Shown: positions 36,101-46,725 of the stretch, one piece after another
Layout of the letters: each line of letters starts with the position of its first letter
How positions within the stretch are numbered: position 1 is the stretch's first letter
Assembly: GCA_036897095.1 (NCBI GenBank)
Contig: JAYMSP010000119.1
Span: 1 to 64,000 of the forward strand
Length of the DNA stretch: 64,000 nucleotides
Direction of reading: 5' to 3'
Source: Plantago elongata
Lineage: Eukaryota > Streptophyta > Magnoliopsida > Lamiales > Plantaginaceae
Notes under the pieces: model-generated
Told to the model about the DNA's origin: nothing
What the model saw: only the letters and a program-made list of their open reading frames with translations
The model's database searches: none
Program-made: the position numbers and the translations under genes

Positions 36101-37560
36101 CTTGGCCAAGTGGGACAGATGGATGAAGTTCATAATCTTCAATATGATTGCTGCCGCTTTAATTTTGACACCTTCAAACTTGGACTCATTTATAGCTTTC
36201 CACAAAAACCACACAACTAGAATAGGTATGAGGATCCTGATGTGACTCCTCTTGATCTTGTCAGATGAGAAAAGCCAACTTCTAAACCTGGCATCAATGG
36301 AAACATGACACCCTAATGCAACTTGAAAGATGTCTGCAAACCCTAATGTGCCTCTTCATTGTACATGAGTACATGATTGGTAGTTTTCCTAGCTTGACGG
36401 CATTGGCATCTTGAGGCAAGCACAATGCCTCTTTGTTGAAGTCTGACTTCCACGGGTATCCAGCTATGGAGTAGCTTCCACCAGAAAATGGATACAGAGG
36501 TAGGGATTCTAGGACACCGGATGGAGGACAGAGTCCTAGAGAAAGAAGCCCTGCTTCTGATGGACTCCCATGGAGATCTGGTGGTAAATGAGCCATCTGC
36601 AGAAAGCTTCCAGATAGGGCGTGTAGTCATTGTAGCTGAGGCTCGCAGGAGGATAATTTTGGACACAATATGAAGAGGTAGGCATTCTATTAGTTTCTCA
36701 ACTATCCATTCTTCATCATCAATAAAGTCTTGCGGCAGTTCAAGGTTGAATGAACCATGATCAACCACATCTTTCAGTTTCCCCATTTCTAGCCATTGAT
36801 CATGCCAGAAATAACATTTTCCTCTCCCAATTGCCCAGAAACAATTCATTTGAGCTTCTTGACTGACCTTGATCATTCTCTTCCATATCATGGAGTTTGA
36901 GCATTTTCTTCTCACATCACCAGGGAAATTACTATGACAGTATTTTCTATGCATACAGGTTGCCCAAACTGAACTTTGAAGTCTGCATCTGAACGACAGC
37001 TTCAATGAAAAATCTTGACAAACTTCAGCTAAGGGTCTGACCCCTAGCCCACCTTCAGAGAGTGGAAGGCATAATGGTTTCCATTTTGACCAGTGCATCC
37101 TCCTCTGATCAGCAGTTGAACCCCAAAAATACTTTGAAATGATGGAGTCTATTCTTTCAAATATGGTTGATGGTGGAAGACACACTTGAAGAAGGTATAT
37201 TGACATAGATAACAGAACACTCTTGATCAAAATCCATCTGCCTCCCTGGGAAAGGAATTTCAAGTTCCAGCCTGATAGTTTCAATCTCACTTTATCCACA
37301 AGATAGTCAAAATCAGATATTAGCTTTCTTCCTTTGGAAATGGGAGCTCCCAGATACCTGAATGGCAGGTTTTAAACATTCATTTCACATTGTTCCTCAA
37401 TTTCTCTGATGTTAGCTCTTTTGCCTGCATAAAGACTACTCTTTGCTATGTTCAGTTTTTGTCCTGACACCCTTTCATAGTGATGTATGAATTGCAAAAT
37501 CAACTGCAGACGTTGTGGGCAGCCTTTGGTGAAGATGATCAGGTCATCAACATTTGGATA
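33193..37560 (-). mobile_element. L1-type LINE with RNase H, 5'-truncated
   Basis: Read on the minus strand from about 37560. It has the reverse transcriptase active-site region (VDDLIIFTKG near 37530), the RT C-terminal part with FRYLGAPIS and SQGGRWILIKSVLLS, a zf-RVT-like region (WKLSADGSFTTRSPWESIR, then FWWKLLHSW), and an RNase H domain (WVKINSDGSF at about 35980; VESDSQLAI at about 35785; REANAVADFLA). Everything before the RT active site is missing, a typical 5' truncation. The frame is broken at least three times: a stop near 37370, a shift near 36280, and an interruption near 35850. The segment below 35560 is a long 3' part holding a duplicated unit and a Trp-rich frame, and ends in an A tail (poly-T at 33193-33202 on the plus strand). 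A 16-bp palindrome (33206-33221) lies by the tail. TGAATAAC/TGGATAAC at the two ends may be target copies. Confidence 0.8.
34122..35260. repeat. Two diverged tandem units in the LINE 3' part
   Basis: Unit A (about 34122-34750) and unit B (about 34767-35260) share a series of landmarks in the same order: GTGTGTGCA followed by an A run, a GAAGGA/GGAGAG block, CTCTCCAAA-type blocks, TTCCCAG...CTGTG, TTTTTTCACAG or TTTTTTGCACAG, and TCTGGGAAGNAACTAC. Spacing is about 600-640 bp. They are clearly related but heavily diverged. Confidence 0.55.
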
Positions 37561-37644
37561 ACTTTGTATTAGGTGGGATAACTTTATAGTTGTGCTTTAG
37601 TACATGTTCTATGGTTTGGATGATATATGTATATTTTCTTTATA

Positions 37645-37731
37645 ATTTTTTTTAAACAGTTAAAGGGTGACTCGAACTCCTGACTTACTGGTTGGAGGTG
37701 AAACGTCTTACTAAATGAACTGCACTTCATT
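37645..37731 (-). mobile_element. tRNA-derived SINE copy
   Basis: The minus strand reads from a GAAGTGCAGTTCA-like head through a B-box-like AGGAGTTCGAGTCA to an A-rich tail at 37645. Same family as the copy at 27650. It sits about 90 bp beyond the truncated 5' end of the LINE. Confidence 0.65.
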
Positions 37732-40700
37732 ATTTTATTTCCTTTGTAATTGTTAGTCAAGAGTATTACTTATATTTTTGATTTTTATTAATAAAAAGAT
37801 TTGTCGTTTTAAAAGAAAAAATGTGATTGAATGAAGTGATGAATGGGAAAAATGAGGAGGAGAGTTTATTTGTTTGCTTGAGTTGTTGTATGTGTTGGCG
37901 AAGTGTTGATTGGATTAATTCTGTTGGCGTGGAAGAGATTGAACGTCATCTTATGAAAGTAGTTCATCAATAATATACCAGTCCCATAGGTAAAGGTTGA
38001 AGGGTGAGTTTTAATATTTTAAAGACTTGGACAAGAGTAAGAGTGTGAAACTCTGGCTAACATACTTTTTCCAAGATTTCATCAATCATTACAAGCAAAG
38101 CTCCTTTTATAATACGTCGGTCGTCCAACCTTTTGATAGGTATATCTGGCATTATTAATATTGGGGATTTGAGAGTATCAGGATATTATTATGATATATG
38201 GATTTTATTTTTAAATTTCATACAATAATAATGCAGGATAGTTAATTTTAAAATAAGTACAATGTCATTTATTTTATTATAAGTTAAATTTACACTCGAA
38301 TTATATTTATAACAATTTTAATTTACATCATTAGATGATGATGTCTAGTTTACTTAAATATATATCGATTTCATGTAGATATAATTCGTTAGTCAAGATA
38401 CGTTTAAAAGGTGCTTAACTCAATTCTAAATAATTAAGATCATATGTAAACAAATTTAGAGAGAACTCCAAATAATTAAATTCCGAGGTCAATCGATTTA
38501 AATCGATCATCTCAAAAAGTAAATGAGATATGCATTGATGCATATAACATATATAATCACAAAAATAAACACACTAGATGTTATGCCATAGAGTAAATTG
38601 CATAATACCAATATTTGATATGTGAAGTGTGGACAACCAGAAGACGCGATAAATTATATATGACGTTGTCGGGAAGATCCTTTTTCTTTTCTTTCGTTAC
38701 CTTTTTTCTATCGTCGATGGATGTTCGTGACTCAAATCGTGACAATTGACAAACATGTTACTAATATGATTTGAGAAACTGCTCAAGTCTAGACTATTGG
38801 GCTAATATATGATATATAATGGGCCGAATTCAAAAGACTGCACTCAAATTTGATAGGGCCTGGCCAGTTGTCGCCACTCAAGCACTATTTCACTTAGGGC
38901 CAATATGACTATGCATGTGAGGTGGAAACTCGAAGTGATGGTTCTAATTCCAAATCTACTGCACCTTCAAATAAGATACAAAATTTTTCAGAGCGGCTTT
39001 AATATAATAAATTATTTATTATTATAATATAAATATTGGATTAGTTAGTGGAGGTTTTTAGTTAATAAATATACTTTTTGAATATAATATGAATATACAA
39101 TTAGTTAGTGAAGATATTTTTTCAAAATGTGTTTAACTTTTTAGAATGTTAAAGAAATACGTGTTTTATTGTACGGGACGCATGAAGTATGGAGGAATAG
39201 TTGACTAGAGTGAAGATATAAGAAGGAATGAGGGAAGTCAAACAAACAATCTGGTAAAGAGATTTGAATCAAAATGAGTTGTTATTTGTTAATGAAGCAA
39301 CTAATCTGTTAGACTTGGACTAGCTGAGTACCAAACATTACAATGAAAGTTTGACCGGTTAATTTAACAATAAAGACAATGTGCCCATGTTTGAATAGGG
39401 AACATCCTAGTAACCTTGCTAGTTCTCATAATATCTCCGAACTCATATAATAAGACTTTAAAATTGAACAATAATAATTAATCACAAATGCAGCCTTTTA
39501 TTTTATTGTGGTAGTACTCGATCAGTTTCAGGATAAATAATTCTTTTCTCTTAAACACGAAGTTTAATGTGCAGTATAAAATATTAGAAGATAAAATTGT
39601 ATGGGTGTTTTTGGGTGAAAATTGTAACCAAAAATATAAACAAGACATTTATAGTGGTACGGATATAAAAATAATAGGGTACATTTTATTCTGTGACAGA
39701 GGGAGTAGGAGACTAGTCTCCCCGTAGAGAAATGTCCCGGCTTGACTTGAACATTAAGAACAGATGGAACTCCGAAAACTTCAAAACTTGTAATAACGAT
39801 TCGTTACAGTTTAATTTAAAATATTCTAACTGTGAAAAGTTAAAATTAAACACCTTCTTTTAATTATATATAAACCAGTATATTTTGTCACCATAATTTT
39901 TTTTTGTACAATTAGTGTTTAAAAGCTTATGTATATTTTAGTTTGAAAATTTTGAAGGTTGTTTATCGTGTTGTTGTAACACATTATTTTGTATCTTTTG
40001 TAAAATGTATAGTTTAGAATCTTTGTTGAACATAACCAAATGAAACGTTCGGACAATAATTAATTGCAAACGATTTGAATACGAATAATAAGAAAAGTTA
40101 AATCGAACTCAAATATTAATTTATAATGTTTGCTGAACACAAATCAAATATACATTCATTCGCCACCACCTAGTGCATGACCACAAAGATATGTTGTTGC
40201 ACTTATAATAATAATAATAATAATTTTAAGCAAACGACATATGTTTATGTTCAATAATATGTTGTTAGCCTCGTAGGTTCAAGTCGAAATATGTTTATTT
40301 TCTTTTTATCTTTTAATAGTATTTTATGTCAAAACTTTCGGTACATATGTATAACTTCGACCCCCTCAACTTTAATTCTACATCTGCCCCCTTCCCTTAA
40401 TTAGATCAGAAATATTAAACACGACACTTTTTATTAAATGTAGAATATAATTTAACATATTATAAATTAATTTAAAATTATATTAATTTATAAAATAACG
40501 CTATTAACTTTAAAATACTATAATTTTATTCAAAAATATTTATTTATACATTTAAACTCTCTAACATGCGTCTTCTCTTCGAATCTTCAAACAAATATAA
40601 TTAAAGAATACGAGGAGGTTTTGATTTTTAAACAATCATAATAAATTCAAGGACAATATTATAAATAAATAAATTTAAATTTAATTAAATTATTCATATT

Positions 40701-40755
40701 AAATTAACATTTTTAACTTCTTAATTTATTTTTATTTTTAAAATTACTAAACAGA
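37732..40755. other. Intergenic, AT-rich; no gene
   Basis: No coding region or RNA gene is recognised. Weak MITE-like phrases occur, for example GACAGAGGGAGTAGG near 39697. A diverged pair near 39040-39120 shares ATTAGTTAGTG. An (ATA)n microsatellite lies at about 40205-40223. Confidence 0.5.
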
Positions 40756-40910
40756 CCGTTTAGCAACCTTAAGGGGCTAAAGGCTGCTAGAGAGTTTGTC
40801 GACAGCCTTCAGGCGCTGTTCTAGCAACCCCAAGGCTGTCATATGGGCTGTCCAGACAACCTCGAGGGATGCCGAAAGTATATTCTGGCAACCATAAGGG
40901 TTGCCATAAT
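40756..40910. repeat. GC-rich degenerate 32-bp repeat with hairpin units
   Basis: Phrases of the type GCAACC-N-AAGGG recur at 40762, 40823, 40855 and 40887; the last three are exactly 32 bp apart. The last unit holds a perfect stem GGCAACC-ATAAG-GGTTGCC (40887-40905). The block is markedly GC-richer than the AT-rich DNA on both sides. Confidence 0.6.
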
Positions 40911-41262
40911 TTTGAGATTTTTTATTTTTTAAAAATTTTGATGAAGTATATTGATATATTTAATATTCTAATGTTTTAAAATAATTATAAACAATTTAAT
41001 ATTCAATTAAAAAAATATTTACTTCTTATGATTTGTAATCAATGTCATAATCTAATTAATTACTTGTATTATATATTTTTTGTTCTCATATCATATTGTA
41101 ATGTTTTTATATTATTATTTTTTAATATTTGAAGTATTATGGGGTTAAAGGGAGTATATGATAAATATGAGGATTAAATTTTATATTTATAATATTTAAA
41201 GTACTTTTTATAATATATTAAAATGTATTTACATTTAGTAAAAAATATTGTGCGTTTAACAA
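40911..41262. other. AT-rich spacer
   Basis: Very AT-rich; nothing recognised between the hairpin repeat and the minisatellite. Confidence 0.5.
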
Positions 41263-41666
41263 TCTACTAATTAGATACATCCATTCGACGCCATCCACAA
41301 AGAACCTTAAAGTAGGGTGCTAGAAATGAGCAGATAAGTCGAACCTACTAATTAGATACATTCATTCGACGCCATCCACAAAGACCTTAAAGCGGGGTGC
41401 TAGAAATGAGCAGATAAGTCGAACCTACTAATTAGATACATCCATTCGACGCCATCCACAAAGACCTTAAAGCGGGGTGCTAGATATGAGCAGATAAGTC
41501 GAACATACTAGTTAGATACATCAATTCGACGCTATCCACAAAAAAACCTTAAAGCGGGATGTTAGAAATGAGCAGATAAGTCGAACCTATTAATTAGATA
41601 CATCCATTCGATGTCATTCATGAAGAATTTTAAAGCGGGGTGCTTTAAAATGAGCAGATAAGTCGA
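41263..41666. repeat. Five-copy minisatellite (80-82 bp unit) upstream of the GRAS gene
   Basis: Five head-to-tail units each begin CTACTAATTAGATACATC or a close variant and end ATGAGCAGATAAGTCGA. Units 1-3 are nearly identical, unit 4 has a few changes, and unit 5 is the most diverged. The array ends about 630 bp before the GRAS start codon and about 200 bp before the likely leader, so it is in the promoter region. Confidence 0.92.
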
Positions 41667-41816
41667 GTTACATTTGTCTAGTAAGTGCTTGAAATGGATA
41701 GTATAGCCCCACTTTTGGTTGTTCATCATTCATGTGAATATGTCATGTTTTGATGTTTCTTTAACTCAAACAAGTTGACATCTCTAAATATTTTTCCTAA
41801 GTTAACCATCACGTTC

Positions 41817-42293
41817 CTTCTCTCTCTTTCTCTGACCTACTACTAGTGCTACTCCTCTCTTTCTTCCTTCATTTTATTCAGACGATTCATCTCCTTTTTC
41901 CTTCTCTCCATCGACTAGGTCTTCTTCTTCCTCAGGTACGTCAATCTGCTCATTCTTGCTAAACATTTCCATCTCTTTTAGTATATGTTTACTAATCCAG
42001 TTAGTATATCTCAAGAAATGTTCAATTCTTTTGTTTTAAATATGTTATTTGTTGACTGTTGTTGTATTTATTTGGGTATCTGCATATGATTGATTGATTA
42101 CCTATGCTTTGAATTTGTTGCTGATTTTATTGATTAAAGCTTTTAGTATTTGTTACTATTTCTTATACTAGGCTTTGTTTTCTTAGCTAGCTGATTCAAG
42201 ACTAAGTTGAACTGACAAGAATGCTCTGGTAGTTGCTAAAGAGTTCAAGATTTAGACTTTCATTCATTAAGTTCATTAAGGACAACGGAAATC
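41817..42293 (+). promoter_or_regulatory. Likely 5' leader of the GRAS gene with a leader intron
   Basis: A CT-rich tract (41817-41930) of the kind common in plant leaders is followed by a good donor site CTCAG|GTACGT at 41936. The acceptor is probably between 42170 and 42270, but several AG sites are possible. An intron in the leader of an intronless coding region is common in this GRAS subgroup. Confidence 0.5.
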
Positions 42294-44534
42294 ATGGATC
42301 CTAGCTTTCATGGATTATCAACTTCCTCAAATGTATGGAGTCAATCTTCCATGGAAGACCAAACTTTAAGCTATGATGATAGATTTGGAATCACCTATCC
42401 AGATGGGGATGGGCAGATGAACCTAATTTCGTCTTTTCGAGAAGACGGTTGTGGAATGGTGCATTTGTCTACAAACCAGACTTTATTGGACGGTAATGTT
42501 GTGGATGATAGTAATTTCTCCGATGCGATGTTGCAGCACATAGATCGAATGCTAATGCAAGAGGACATGGACGATAGGACGCATATGCTGCAGGAGTCGT
42601 TGGATCTTCAGGCCAAGGAGAGGTCATTCTATGATGTACTTGGCAAAAAGTATCCTCCTTCTCCTCAAATGGGGTTGGATCATGGTCGGGATGGTGGGAG
42701 CCCCGATGTTCTGTATAATTCAAGAACTAGCAGTAGTGATGGTAGTGGATACCTAATTGACATAGTTGATCCGAGTTGGACTAGTCATCATAGGGGTGGT
42801 GATGCTGAGACTTCTGTTGTTGGGAGCCGCCAAGTCTCTAATTCATGTCTTAGCTCGTCTAATAACTCGAGTACCAATGTTGTTGGTGGAATTTCTGACT
42901 CTCCGGTGAGTCCTCTGCAGCTGCATGATGTTTGCAGTGAGAGTCAATCAGTGTGGAACTTCAAGAAGGGGTTTGAAGAAGCAAGCAAGTTCCTTCCAAG
43001 TGGAAACACAATGATGCTTCGTGTGGATATTAATGGTTTATTAGCTAAAGATCTGGAAAGACAGACAGATGAAGCTCCTGTCAAGACGTTGGTTGAGAAT
43101 GGTGAGGTCGAAAGCTCTACATCTCAATCGTGGGGCAAGAAAAAAAGTCACACGTTAGAGTCAGATTTGGAGGAAGAGAGAAGTAGCAAGTTACCTGCAA
43201 TCTTTGCAGATCTAAATTTGCCAGCTGATGAAGTGGATGATCTCTTGCTTCACTCTCTCGGGCCAGGTGAGAAGAAACTTGCAGCTCATAGAGCAGAGTT
43301 GCGGAATGAATCGAGCAGAGGTGTAAAGAATAATGGGCAGGCTAAACCGACTAGTGGTGGAAAGGGCCGTGGTAAGAAGCAGAACAAGAAAAAGGAAGTT
43401 ATAGATCTGCGAACCCTTTTGATTACTTGTGCTCAAGCTGTAGCTGCTGATGATCGCCGAAATTCAAATGAGTTGCTGAAACAAATCAGGCAGCACTCGT
43501 CTCCAATTGGTGATGGCAATCAGAGGCTGGCTCATTACTTTGCTAATGGCTTAGAGGCGCGTTTGGCTGGCACTGGTAGCAGCATTCATAGAGCCCTTGT
43601 CAATAAGAAAACAAGTGCCGCTGATTACTTGAGAGCTTACTTCACGTTCCTTGCATCATCCCCATTCAGAAAAATGTCGAATTTTTCCTCAACCAAGACT
43701 ATTATAATCAAATCACAGAAAGCAAAAAGAGTTCACATCATAGATTTTGGTATCCTATATGGTTTCCAGTGGCCAACGTTAATTCAGCGCATAGCTCAAA
43801 GAGAAGGTGGTCCCCCGAAGCTCCGTATCACAGGTATAGATTTTCCACAGCCGGGTTTCAGACCCTCAGAAAGAATTGAGGATACTGGGCGTAGGTTAGC
43901 CCGGTATGCTGAGACATTTAATGTGTCTTTTGAGTACAAAGCTATAGCAAAGTGTTGGGAGACTATTAGAGTTGAAGATCTTGAAATCGAGGAGGATGAA
44001 TTTGTAGCTATCAGCTGTATGTATCGTACCAGAAACTTACTTGATGAGACAGTGGTGGCAGAAAGTTCAAGAACTAAGGTGCTCAACTTGATAAGAAGGA
44101 TCAACCCGGCAATTTTCATCCATGGAATTGTAAATGGGGCTTACAGCGCCCCGTTCTTTGTCACTCGCTTCAGGGAAGTTTTGTTCCACTTCTCAGCCCT
44201 GTTTGATATGTTGGACAACAACGTGCCTCGAGGTAAACCAGAAAGACTGCTGATTGAGAGAGATATCTTTGGCAGGGAAGCTTTGAATGTGATAGCCTGT
44301 GAAGGATGGGAGAGAGTCGAAAGGCCTGAGACATATAAGCAGTGGCAAGTCCGTGTGATGAAAGCAGGCTTCATGCAAATTCCATTCGAGAGAGAAATCA
44401 TGAACGGGGCAATAGATAAGGTGAGAACATTGTATCACAAAGATTTTTTGATTGATGAAGACAGTAAATGGATGCTGATGGGCTGGAAAGGTCGAATAAT
44501 CTATGCCATTTCTTGCTGGACACCGCACGACTAG
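42294..44534 (+). CDS. SCL14: GRAS transcription regulator, LISCL subfamily (SCL14/SCL33-like)
   Basis: A single uninterrupted frame of 746 aa. The N-terminal half (residues 1-365) is acidic and low in order, with the group-typical short motifs FSDAMLQHIDRMLMQEDMDD and SVWNFKKGFEEASKFLP. A basic patch, KGRGKKQNKKK, precedes the GRAS domain (about 370-746). In order: leucine repeat I from DLRTLLITCAQAVAADD, the VHIID motif as VHIIDFGILYGFQWP, leucine repeat II, PFYRE-like RFREVLFHFSALFDMLD, and the SAW end (GWKGRIIYAISCWTPHD). SCL14 partners TGA factors to switch on detoxification genes; relatives act in stress and growth. ATG 42294 gives the expected N-terminus. The gene is divergent from the rhomboid gene, and that pairing is also seen in Arabidopsis (RBL1 next to SCL33). 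SCL14, SCL30 and SCL33 cannot be separated here. Confidence 0.95.
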   Translation: MDPSFHGLSTSSNVWSQSSMEDQTLSYDDRFGITYPDGDGQMNLISSFREDGCGMVHLSTNQTLLDGNVVDDSNFSDAMLQHIDRMLMQEDMDDRTHMLQESLDLQAKERSFYDVLGKKYPPSPQMGLDHGRDGGSPDVLYNSRTSSSDGSGYLIDIVDPSWTSHHRGGDAETSVVGSRQVSNSCLSSSNNSSTNVVGGISDSPVSPLQLHDVCSESQSVWNFKKGFEEASKFLPSGNTMMLRVDINGLLAKDLERQTDEAPVKTLVENGEVESSTSQSWGKKKSHTLESDLEEERSSKLPAIFADLNLPADEVDDLLLHSLGPGEKKLAAHRAELRNESSRGVKNNGQAKPTSGGKGRGKKQNKKKEVIDLRTLLITCAQAVAADDRRNSNELLKQIRQHSSPIGDGNQRLAHYFANGLEARLAGTGSSIHRALVNKKTSAADYLRAYFTFLASSPFRKMSNFSSTKTIIIKSQKAKRVHIIDFGILYGFQWPTLIQRIAQREGGPPKLRITGIDFPQPGFRPSERIEDTGRRLARYAETFNVSFEYKAIAKCWETIRVEDLEIEEDEFVAISCMYRTRNLLDETVVAESSRTKVLNLIRRINPAIFIHGIVNGAYSAPFFVTRFREVLFHFSALFDMLDNNVPRGKPERLLIERDIFGREALNVIACEGWERVERPETYKQWQVRVMKAGFMQIPFEREIMNGAIDKVRTLYHKDFLIDEDSKWMLMGWKGRIIYAISCWTPHD

Positions 44535-46228
44535 TGATCATGGGCTAAGTTCTGAGAGGTTGATGATATCGTTCGTTTGTTGCGAATTGATATTCTAGAC
44601 TAGATTATCCTCCAAGTGGTAGGCTTAGAAGTTAGAACAACATGAGATGAAGCTTGTTGGCTTTGATAGCATACTAAAAAGAGCATCATCTATTTGTTTG
44701 CAGATGCTCTTTCACTGTCATGTAAAGTAACACCACCAAGTTTTCATCAATTTACATTTTCTATTCTCAACTACCACTGTACTGTATGCATTTCCTCAAA
44801 AATTTCAAGTAGACTTGGAATAATGAGATCACAGAGTACTCTGGAAAGTTGATTATATTTTAACATGGATACATGTAATCCCACTTGAAGGGTGGTCCTG
44901 ATGAAGAAACTTGAAAGCATCTTGAAAGCAAGAATCTAGAGACAATTTCTAATTTCAAGATTCCTAAAGTACAAATTAAAGCACTAATCACTACTATTAA
45001 AAAAGTGGTAAAAAGATAACTTTTGCATATTAAAATCCCATAATGTCGTCTGGCTAAGGAACACCAGCCAATTATTAGTTTCTAGTACTACTAGTTAAGT
45101 ATGAAATTAAAACATCAAATTGACACAAAAAGCAATCCAGATGCAACATGATTGGTCGGTAAAAGTGGAACCAATCAGATTAGCAGCAGATCCTTTCCTT
45201 TCAATTCTTGTTTACCGTCGAAAGAGAAACTCATATACTAAGATTAGTGTTACTTTCAACCCAAATCTTGAATCCAATGAGGATTAAGAATTTTATGATA
45301 ATCCGTCTAAACTGATGTGATGGAGGAGGTCAAGTTAAAATGACTTCTTACAACCTTCACTTGCAGTTGGAGCCTTGGAGGATTGTCATTACTTCAACAA
45401 TGATTCATTTGTTGATCATACAACACAAATAGCATAAAGAACTGTTTTCGTGTGACCCTGCGATATATCCAATGCACACTGAGAGGATAGTGACCATGGG
45501 TTCCCAACATCTTCAAAGAAACAGAGGAAAACATGTTTCTCAGGCCGAGTATATGATTCTTGAAAAGACATAAGCAGAATTGATGCTATTGTTTACTTGA
45601 ATGAAATAGACATTCAGAAGCTGGTGCCACAAAATATACATTGCAACCAAATTAGAGACTATTGAACACAATCAGAATTGACAGTTTGACACCAAGAACG
45701 AAGAAAACAGAGCCATTTGCACCTACATGCTGATCATGGATGAGTTAGTGGCATCAGTCACATAATAATCATTCTTAATTTATTTAGATTTACAAGTAAT
45801 TAGCTTCATCAAGATAAGTTTATTCATTTTATTTTATATTGTTTGTTTGATTTCCCTGTGATGCTGTAGCTTTGGTGGCCTTACAATGACCAATATAAAA
45901 GTATGGAGTGGGTGACAATTAGTATATAGTATTCATCATCGTACTTATTTCAGGAAAGATAGTCAAAAACGCATGCCACAAATAGCACGGCCACACATGA
46001 TCTTGCAAATGCATGTTCAGTGGATAACTACACAGAATATCATATAAACCTTGTACACGTAATCTTTCAATTAATATAATGTAACTACAAATAATTAGAT
46101 TGTAGCATCATGTAATAGAGGTTGGATTCTAGCCCCAAATAATTGTCTATTGTAATCGGAATCAAGAAACATAACTTTGATTTCATTCATACAACTACTC
46201 ATACGAGTTAAAAATTAGACATTTATGA
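44535..46228. other. Intergenic; contains a diverged copy of the 47-kb repeat
   Basis: 44535-44900 is probably the GRAS 3' untranslated region. No other gene is seen. About 45850-46030 resembles the tandem unit at 47015-47673: GGCGGCCTTACA-like, GAAAGATAGTCNAAA, and TTGCAAATGCATNTTCAGTGGATAA occur in the same order. Confidence 0.5.
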
Positions 46229-46315
46229 TCAACTAAATTGGTAATACATTTACTTCAATCCAATAGATCGGGAGTTCAAGTGTAGATATCCTCTAGTTAC
46301 ACTTGCATTACAAAA
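46229..46315 (+). mobile_element. Probable tRNA-derived SINE remnant
   Basis: AACTAAATTGGTAATAC resembles an A box, followed by GATCGGGAGTTCAAGTG, a B-box-like block, and an A-rich end. It is similar in layout to the copy at 27650 but weaker, so the call is tentative. Confidence 0.4.
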
Positions 46316-46603
46316 AACCATTATTCAACTATAATATTTCGTAATCTATATCTAATTTCTTGTTTTATAATTAATCTGTTTAATTATAAGTCTATAATGT
46401 AGATAAAGTCATAAAGAGTAAGAAAATCCATATATAACTTGTCAACCGGAATAGTACTAAAGAAGGTCTTCATTTAACTTGTTTTCTGGACAAGGTATAT
46501 TGTACACAATTCTACTAAACCAATAAACCAAAACTTCATATGCATAAATACAGAAGATACTTATACCGGCTACTGGCACCTTATAACTTCAACGCGAGAC
46601 TGC

Positions 46604-46714
46604 TTAGAAATGAGTAGTGATACTTCAATTTTTAAAATCCTTTGATGTGCCTTCATCGCGAGGCTTTAAAGTGATGTCACATGCTTTAAGCTTTGCATCC
46701 TCATAGTTGATTTC
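46604..46714 (-). pseudogene. Decayed last-exon copy of the NAD(P)-binding gene
   Basis: The minus strand has an acceptor TACAG| and then codes EINYEDAKLKACDITLKP, then DEGTSKDFKN, a stop, and SITTHF with a second stop. This parallels the last exon of the gene at 50351-50470 ([18 protein letters not shown] ... [10 protein letters not shown] ... ITTRF). It is 111 bp long against 120 bp, with an in-frame stop and many substitutions. The sequence just beyond its stop also resembles the true gene's 3' flank. No earlier exon of a copy was found at 46.7-48.1 kb, so it is a partial, dead duplicate. Confidence 0.75.
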
Positions 46715-46725
46715 CTGTACAAGAA

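Noticed and set aside
40360-40400. Transposon-end-like phrase CCCCCTCAACTTTAATTCTA
   Set aside because: No matching inverted partner or target duplication was found on either side.
41263-41666. CRISPR-like array
   Set aside because: The units are contiguous 80-bp copies without unique spacers, and this is a plant nuclear locus.
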